From Sphingobacteriaceae bacterium (GTDB taxonomy: Bacteria; Bacteroidota; Bacteroidia; B-17B0; Aurantibacillaceae), in the NCBI GenBank assembly GCA_025360355.1, contig JANYCL010000197.1, positions 1 through 6,895 of the forward strand: DNA of 6,895 nucleotides, in the 5' to 3' direction. The position numbers were made by a program, and so were the translations under genes. Numbering within the stretch: the stretch's first letter is position 1; each line of letters begins with the position of its first letter. The notes under the pieces were generated by a model, which ran no database searches, was not told where the DNA came from, and worked only from the letters and a program-made list of their open reading frames with translations. Of the stretch, positions 4,572 through 6,895 are shown in pieces.

Positions 4572-6895
4572 ATGAAAACGAAAATTTACATCTCCGCGGT
4601 GTTGGCTTTAACGTGCATTTTATGCGTAGGTCAGACACAAGTAAACTCCAATTATACGATTGATAGTTTACAGCATTTCAACAAAAGTTTTTGGCTTAAT
4701 AAAATAAGTCAGAAAAACCCTTCAATACAGGATGAGGCTGAGTTTATCCAAGCTCAGGAAAGACAATATATAAGAGATACCTATTTCTCTTCGCAAAAAT
4801 TGATTTCTTCACCTCCAAAAACACAACAGGCCTGTACCAACATCGATTTCGAAAACGGAAACATGAACGGTTGGAATTTAACCACTGGCTTTAACCCTTT
4901 ATTTAATGCTTCAGGTTGTTGTCCAACCGCTGGTGGTGCTCAAGCAATTATGTCTGGCGCAGGTGTTGATGCTTGTGGTGGATTTCCTGTTGTTTCTCCC
5001 GGTGGTTTATTCTCTGTAGTGTTAGGTAATAATGGTACAGGAGGGATTGCCGACCGTATGGAACAAAGCTTCTTTGTAACTGCAGGTAACTCAAACTTCA
5101 CATATAAATATGCAGTAGTATTTCAAGATCCCGGTCACTCAGTTGCTGACCAACCTGCTTTTACAGTAGAAATGATAGATACTTTTGGTGTTGCAATACC
5201 TTGTACATATTATAATGTGTCGGCCGGACAAAATCTTCCCGGTTTTTTTAATTCAACAAATTGCGCAAGTGTAGTTTATAAACCTTGGACAAGTGTTGTG
5301 GTTGACTTAACAAGTTATATTGGTAAAACAGTAACAATTCGTTTTACAACTTACGATTGTGCTTTAGGCGGACATTATGGTTATGCTTATATTGATGGGT
5401 CTTGCGTTGCATTTCAAACAACAACTTTAGATTCGTTATGCGCGGGAGATACAAAACAAATTTGTGCTCCAACAGGATTTGGTTCTTATTCATGGAGTGG
5501 AGGTAACATAACAGGAAATACCAATCAATGTGTTACTGTTGGTGCAGGTTTTAATTATTCTGTTCAAACAACATTGGTAACAGGTTGTGTTGGACCAATA
5601 TTTTATTATCCTATTTATGCTTATGCAAAACCTGTTGCGGGTTTTTCTACAACAAGCAGTCCTTGTACATTAACAGCAAACTTTAATAATACATCAAGTA
5701 TCTCCTCAGGCGCAATTATAAGTAATGCCTGGGATTTTGGTGATGGTTTTACATCAACAGCAGTAAGTCCTATACACACTTATGCAAGTCCGGGAACTTA
5801 TTTAGTGACATTGATCACAGGTTCTAATCATGGTTGTTATGATACAGTTGTGAAATTAGTGCCCTTATATTCGCCGCCGGTTGCAGCGTTTACACAAACA
5901 ACAATTTGTCAGGGCTCACCATTAACATTTAACGATCAGAGTACATCTGCACAGGGAAATATTAGCGGATGGAACTGGAATTTTGGTGATGCCTCCATAC
6001 AATCACTTTTACAAAATCCTTCACATATTTATTCTGCTCCGGGAAATTACACCGTAACGCTGAACATAACCGGAAGTAATGGTTGTACAGACAGTATAAA
6101 ACATGTAACAACAGTTAATGCAGTACCAAATGCAAACTTTACTGTTTCAAATTCGTGTTTAGGTGTTGCGAGTAATTTTATGAATACTTCCACAATTAGC
6201 AGCGGAAATATCACAAGCTGGATGTGGGATATTAATGGTGATGGTATTGTTGATGCGACCACACAAAATTTAATTTCCACTTACGCAAATGCAGGAACAT
6301 ACACTATAATATTAACCGAATCCAGTAACGCGAATTGTGTTAACTCACATTCAACAACAGTAACCATACACCCTTTACCGGTAATAAATTTTTCAGGAAA
6401 CAATGTTTGTCTTAATGCAGTTACAACATTTACAAACAATACAACCATCACAAATGGAAATACAATTACAAATTATGTTTGGAATTTTGGTAACAGCACG
6501 AGTTCAACACAAACAAATCCGTTGGTTATTTATTCTGCTCCCGGAAATTACATTGTGACTTTATCAGCAACATCTAATAATAATTGTGCAAGTATTTTAG
6601 CTTCTTCGGTATCAGTTTATCCGAATCCAACCATTTTATTCAGCACACCGAATGTTTGTTTGGGAAGCACAAGCAATTTTAATAATCAAAGTACAATTGC
6701 AACAGGAAACATAAGTTCCTGGATGTGGGATGTAAATGGGGACGGTAATACAGACAGCACAAGCACAAATCCTACTTACATTTATCCAACTGCGGGAACG
6801 TACTCGGTTAGTTTGACAGGAATAAGTAATTTCAATTGCGTAAAAACTTATTCTACAACTGTTACTGTTGATCCTAAGCCAAACGCAAGTTTCAT
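4572..6895 (+). CDS. large secreted multi-PKD-domain surface protein, 3'-truncated by window
   Basis: The frame is open from ATG 4572 to the window end, 774 complete codons plus two bases, with no stop. Residues 1-20 are a signal peptide (KTK, core IYISAVLALTCILCVG). A polar segment follows to about 86. Residues 87-281 are a beta-rich N-terminal domain with IDFENG, MNGW, IMSG, SVVLGN, FTYKYAVVFQDPGH, WTSVVVDLTSYIG, TTYDC and GGHYGYAYIDGSC, a MAM/CBM-like jelly-roll pattern seen at the N-terminus of Bacteroidota PKD proteins. Residues 284-352 look Ig-like (SYSWSG). PKD repeats follow at 353-436, 437-519, 520-603, 604-686 and 687-770, and a sixth begins at 771. Such proteins usually end in a gliding-motility-associated or other type IX secretion sorting domain, which is not visible here. 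The likely role is adhesion or surface structure (inferred). ATG 4572 is chosen because it alone gives a signal peptide in this frame; there is no Shine-Dalgarno site. Confidence 0.9.
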   Translation, partial: MKTKIYISAVLALTCILCVGQTQVNSNYTIDSLQHFNKSFWLNKISQKNPSIQDEAEFIQAQERQYIRDTYFSSQKLISSPPKTQQACTNIDFENGNMNGWNLTTGFNPLFNASGCCPTAGGAQAIMSGAGVDACGGFPVVSPGGLFSVVLGNNGTGGIADRMEQSFFVTAGNSNFTYKYAVVFQDPGHSVADQPAFTVEMIDTFGVAIPCTYYNVSAGQNLPGFFNSTNCASVVYKPWTSVVVDLTSYIGKTVTIRFTTYDCALGGHYGYAYIDGSCVAFQTTTLDSLCAGDTKQICAPTGFGSYSWSGGNITGNTNQCVTVGAGFNYSVQTTLVTGCVGPIFYYPIYAYAKPVAGFSTTSSPCTLTANFNNTSSISSGAIISNAWDFGDGFTSTAVSPIHTYASPGTYLVTLITGSNHGCYDTVVKLVPLYSPPVAAFTQTTICQGSPLTFNDQSTSAQGNISGWNWNFGDASIQSLLQNPSHIYSAPGNYTVTLNITGSNGCTDSIKHVTTVNAVPNANFTVSNSCLGVASNFMNTSTISSGNITSWMWDINGDGIVDATTQNLISTYANAGTYTIILTESSNANCVNSHSTTVTIHPLPVINFSGNNVCLNAVTTFTNNTTITNGNTITNYVWNFGNSTSSTQTNPLVIYSAPGNYIVTLSATSNNNCASILASSVSVYPNPTILFSTPNVCLGSTSNFNNQSTIATGNISSWMWDVNGDGNTDSTSTNPTYIYPTAGTYSVSLTGISNFNCVKTYSTTVTVDPKPNASF
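5628..6895 (+). repeat. tandem PKD repeat array (five complete, sixth beginning)
   Basis: Repeats of 83-84 residues start at 5628, 5880, 6129, 6381 and 6630, with a sixth at 6882. Each has F at position 4-6, a Cys near 10-13, W followed by D/N-F-G or D-x-NGDG near 31-40, a final (T/I)Y--(A/P)G-Y--(V/I)-L strand, and a Cys near 70. This is the PKD beta-sandwich pattern. The GDG-type motif is intact in the first repeat (WDFGDG) and altered in the second (WNFGDA) and fourth (WNFGNS). Confidence 0.85.
5880..6881 (+). repeat. two 501-nt higher-order units inside the PKD array
   Basis: Bases 5880-6380 (PKD2+PKD3) and 6381-6881 (PKD4+PKD5) are each exactly 501 nt (167 codons). At the 501-nt offset TATTCTGCTCC at 6030 continues as a 21-nt block differing at one base from 6531-6551, and CTGGATGTGGGAT recurs in PKD3 and PKD5. 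PKD3 and PKD5 are about 55% identical by eye (46/84); PKD2 and PKD4 about 36%. This is best explained by duplication of a two-domain unit followed by divergence. Confidence 0.55.

Noticed and set aside
4572..4650. Possible lipoprotein signal (Cys at residues 15 and 18 of the PKD protein)
   Set aside because: The residues before these Cys (ALT and CIL) do not fit a lipobox; an ordinary signal peptide ending near Gly20 fits better.
6047..6280. Minus-strand open frame of 77 codons, hydrophobic
   Set aside because: It is antisense to PKD2-PKD3, whose repeat pattern is unambiguous; the hydrophobicity follows from the complement of Thr/Asn codons.
5628..6895. Regular repeats considered as CRISPR or DNA satellite
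   Set aside because: The period is 249-252 nt, in frame, with protein-level conservation of a PKD fold; no short identical repeats with spacers are present.

Overview
The window is an A+T-rich chromosomal segment that looks like Bacteroidota (Flavobacteriia/Bacteroidia type). The support is: a 2-oxoacid dehydrogenase E1 of the fused alpha/beta kind common in that phylum; several small secreted proteins whose signal peptides end in the phylum-typical '...Q' or '...A-Q' junction; a CarboxypepD_reg-like protein; a 'CCC motif'-type small membrane protein; and a large PKD-repeat surface protein. Shine-Dalgarno sequences are absent before nearly all genes, and a few sites resemble the Bacteroidota promoter TTTG-N19-TAnnTTTG. 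Genus or species cannot be told from the sequence.

Layout. (1) 1-798, plus: the C-terminal 265 codons of a thiamine-diphosphate-dependent 2-oxoacid dehydrogenase E1 (beta-like part), cut by the window start. (2) 818-1501 and 1577-2140, plus: two tandem paralogous secreted proteins with a shared C-terminal domain of about 125 residues (about 40% identical by eye), probably DUF4468-like. (3) 2144-2797, minus: a secreted protein with a CarboxypepD_reg-like beta-sandwich, convergent with the second paralog and separated from it by only 3 bp. (4) 2798-2947: a divergent promoter region. (5) 2948-3706, plus: a probable outer-membrane beta-barrel protein with a Pro/Lys/Arg-rich linker. (6) 3711-3758: a bidirectional hairpin terminator. 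(7) 3772-4152, minus: a small inner-membrane protein of the CCC-motif/DUF4190-like type. (8) 4153-4571: a 419-bp non-coding region with an imperfect inverted repeat and two well-formed hairpins just before the next gene. (9) 4572-6895, plus, running off the window: a giant secreted protein with an N-terminal beta-rich domain, an Ig-like segment and at least five PKD repeats. It is probably a type IX secretion cargo, although the sorting domain would lie outside the window.

Apart from the metabolic E1 gene, the content is almost entirely cell-envelope and secreted proteins of the Bacteroidota accessory type. No pathway or defence system ties them together, and I see no CRISPR array, tRNA, rRNA, transposase or integrase. 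The least explained parts are the structured leader of the PKD gene, the inverted repeat upstream of it, and the exact 501-nt higher-order periodicity inside the PKD array.
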